This document shows, piece after piece, positions 21,196 through 21,370 of a stretch of DNA of 21,370 nt. Origin of the DNA: a virus; the IMG/VR virus record IMGVR_UViG_3300010318_000073, positions 1-21,370 of that record. The stretch is one strand, 5' to 3'. Position 1 is the stretch's first letter. Each line of letters opens with the position of its first letter. A program made the translations under genes and the position numbers. The notes beneath the pieces are model-generated. The model searched no databases. It saw only the letters and a program-made list of their open reading frames with translations, and was not told the DNA's origin.

Positions 21196-21370
21196 TGCAA
21201 ACATACAAAGGCAAGTTGGATGATTTCTTTAGATGGGTTAAAGGAACAGAACTTGTTGAACTAAGTGACATTAATGTTTCTGAAGATCCTGTTAGACCTA
21301 ATTTAAGTTTAGCATTTAGAACTGAATTTGATCGTAAGATTTATGGTTTGCAATATGACAACAGTATTGA
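21192..21370 (+). CDS. Hypothetical protein, truncated by right window edge
   Basis: The frame starts at ATG 21192, overlapping the preceding stop by 4 bases, and stays open to the end of the window. The 59 visible residues start MMQTYKGKLDDFFRWVKGTELV and continue with DINVSEDPVRPNLSLAFRTEF, which looks like an alpha/beta domain start with no signal peptide. There is too little to classify. Confidence 0.55.
   Translation, partial: MMQTYKGKLDDFFRWVKGTELVELSDINVSEDPVRPNLSLAFRTEFDRKIYGLQYDNSI

Noticed and set aside
1-21370. tRNA genes, CRISPR arrays, insertion sequences or attachment sites.
   Set aside because: No cloverleaf-like sequence, spaced direct repeats, transposase motifs or terminal inverted repeats were seen; nearly all bases are in plus-strand genes.
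1-21370. Avoidance of GATC, GANTC or CTAG.
   Set aside because: All are readily found in many genes, so the depletion is specific to GCWGC and AGCT.

Overview
The window reads as a piece of a T4-like (Straboviridae/Kyanoviridae-type) myovirus genome from the sea, most likely a pelagiphage-like or cyanophage-like virus. The reasons are: a complete family B DNA polymerase of T4 gp43 type, a gp45-type sliding clamp and a DsbA-like late-transcription DNA-binding protein; very A+T-rich DNA; every supported gene on the + strand; genes abutting or overlapping by a few bases; many small proteins of a kind usually listed as hypothetical in marine T4-like phages. No photosynthesis genes, tRNAs, CRISPR arrays or insertion sequences are visible. 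Host assignment (SAR11-like or other marine bacterium) is inference only.

Layout. 1-4124: 3' end of a large Lys/Glu-rich protein cut by the window edge, a 51-aa zinc-ribbon protein, a 2OG-Fe(II) oxygenase-like protein, an SGNH hydrolase-like protein, a protein with a Cys/aromatic C-terminal module common in marine phage structural proteins, and a small cupin-like protein. 4159-7034: an unknown protein, a radical SAM protein with an N-terminal twitch-like Cys cluster, and a protein that looks like a nuclease carrying a T4-type capsid-targeting leader. T4-late-like elements (CTAAATA/ATAAATA) precede three of these genes. 7043-8076: a promoter, DsbA, then small membrane proteins. 8122-12128: DNA polymerase, a near-perfect sigma70 promoter, the sliding clamp, and an FTR1/EfeU-like iron permease with two REXXE motifs. 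12135-16192: a tightly coupled block of a TGT/DpdA-like transglycosylase, a Gfo/Idh/MocA oxidoreductase, a zinc MDR dehydrogenase and two unknowns. 16201-19340: a DUF465-like coiled coil, a consensus sigma70 promoter driving a small lipoprotein, unknown proteins, a GT-B glycosyltransferase, a Fhit-type HIT hydrolase and a small conserved protein. 19324-21370: a promoter and hairpin leader in front of GTP cyclohydrolase I (FolE), a SET-domain protein, then four small genes (three membrane) and a gene cut by the right edge.

How the parts fit: polymerase and clamp replicate the genome, and DsbA helps late transcription. FolE (first step of 7-deazaguanine synthesis) and the DpdA-like enzyme (base exchange) suggest 7-deazaguanine DNA modification, though QueD/E/C are not in view. 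This fits a striking sequence-wide signal found by eye: GCAGC/GCTGC is absent although GCGGC and GCCGC are common, and AGCT occurs only once. Both look like footprints of restriction pressure. The best candidates for undescribed biology are the putative head-packaged nuclease at 5967, the phage iron permease at 11583, the coupled block at 12135-16192, and the dual early/late promoters.

No intergenic stretch exceeds about 80 bases, and no convincing rho-independent terminator was found.
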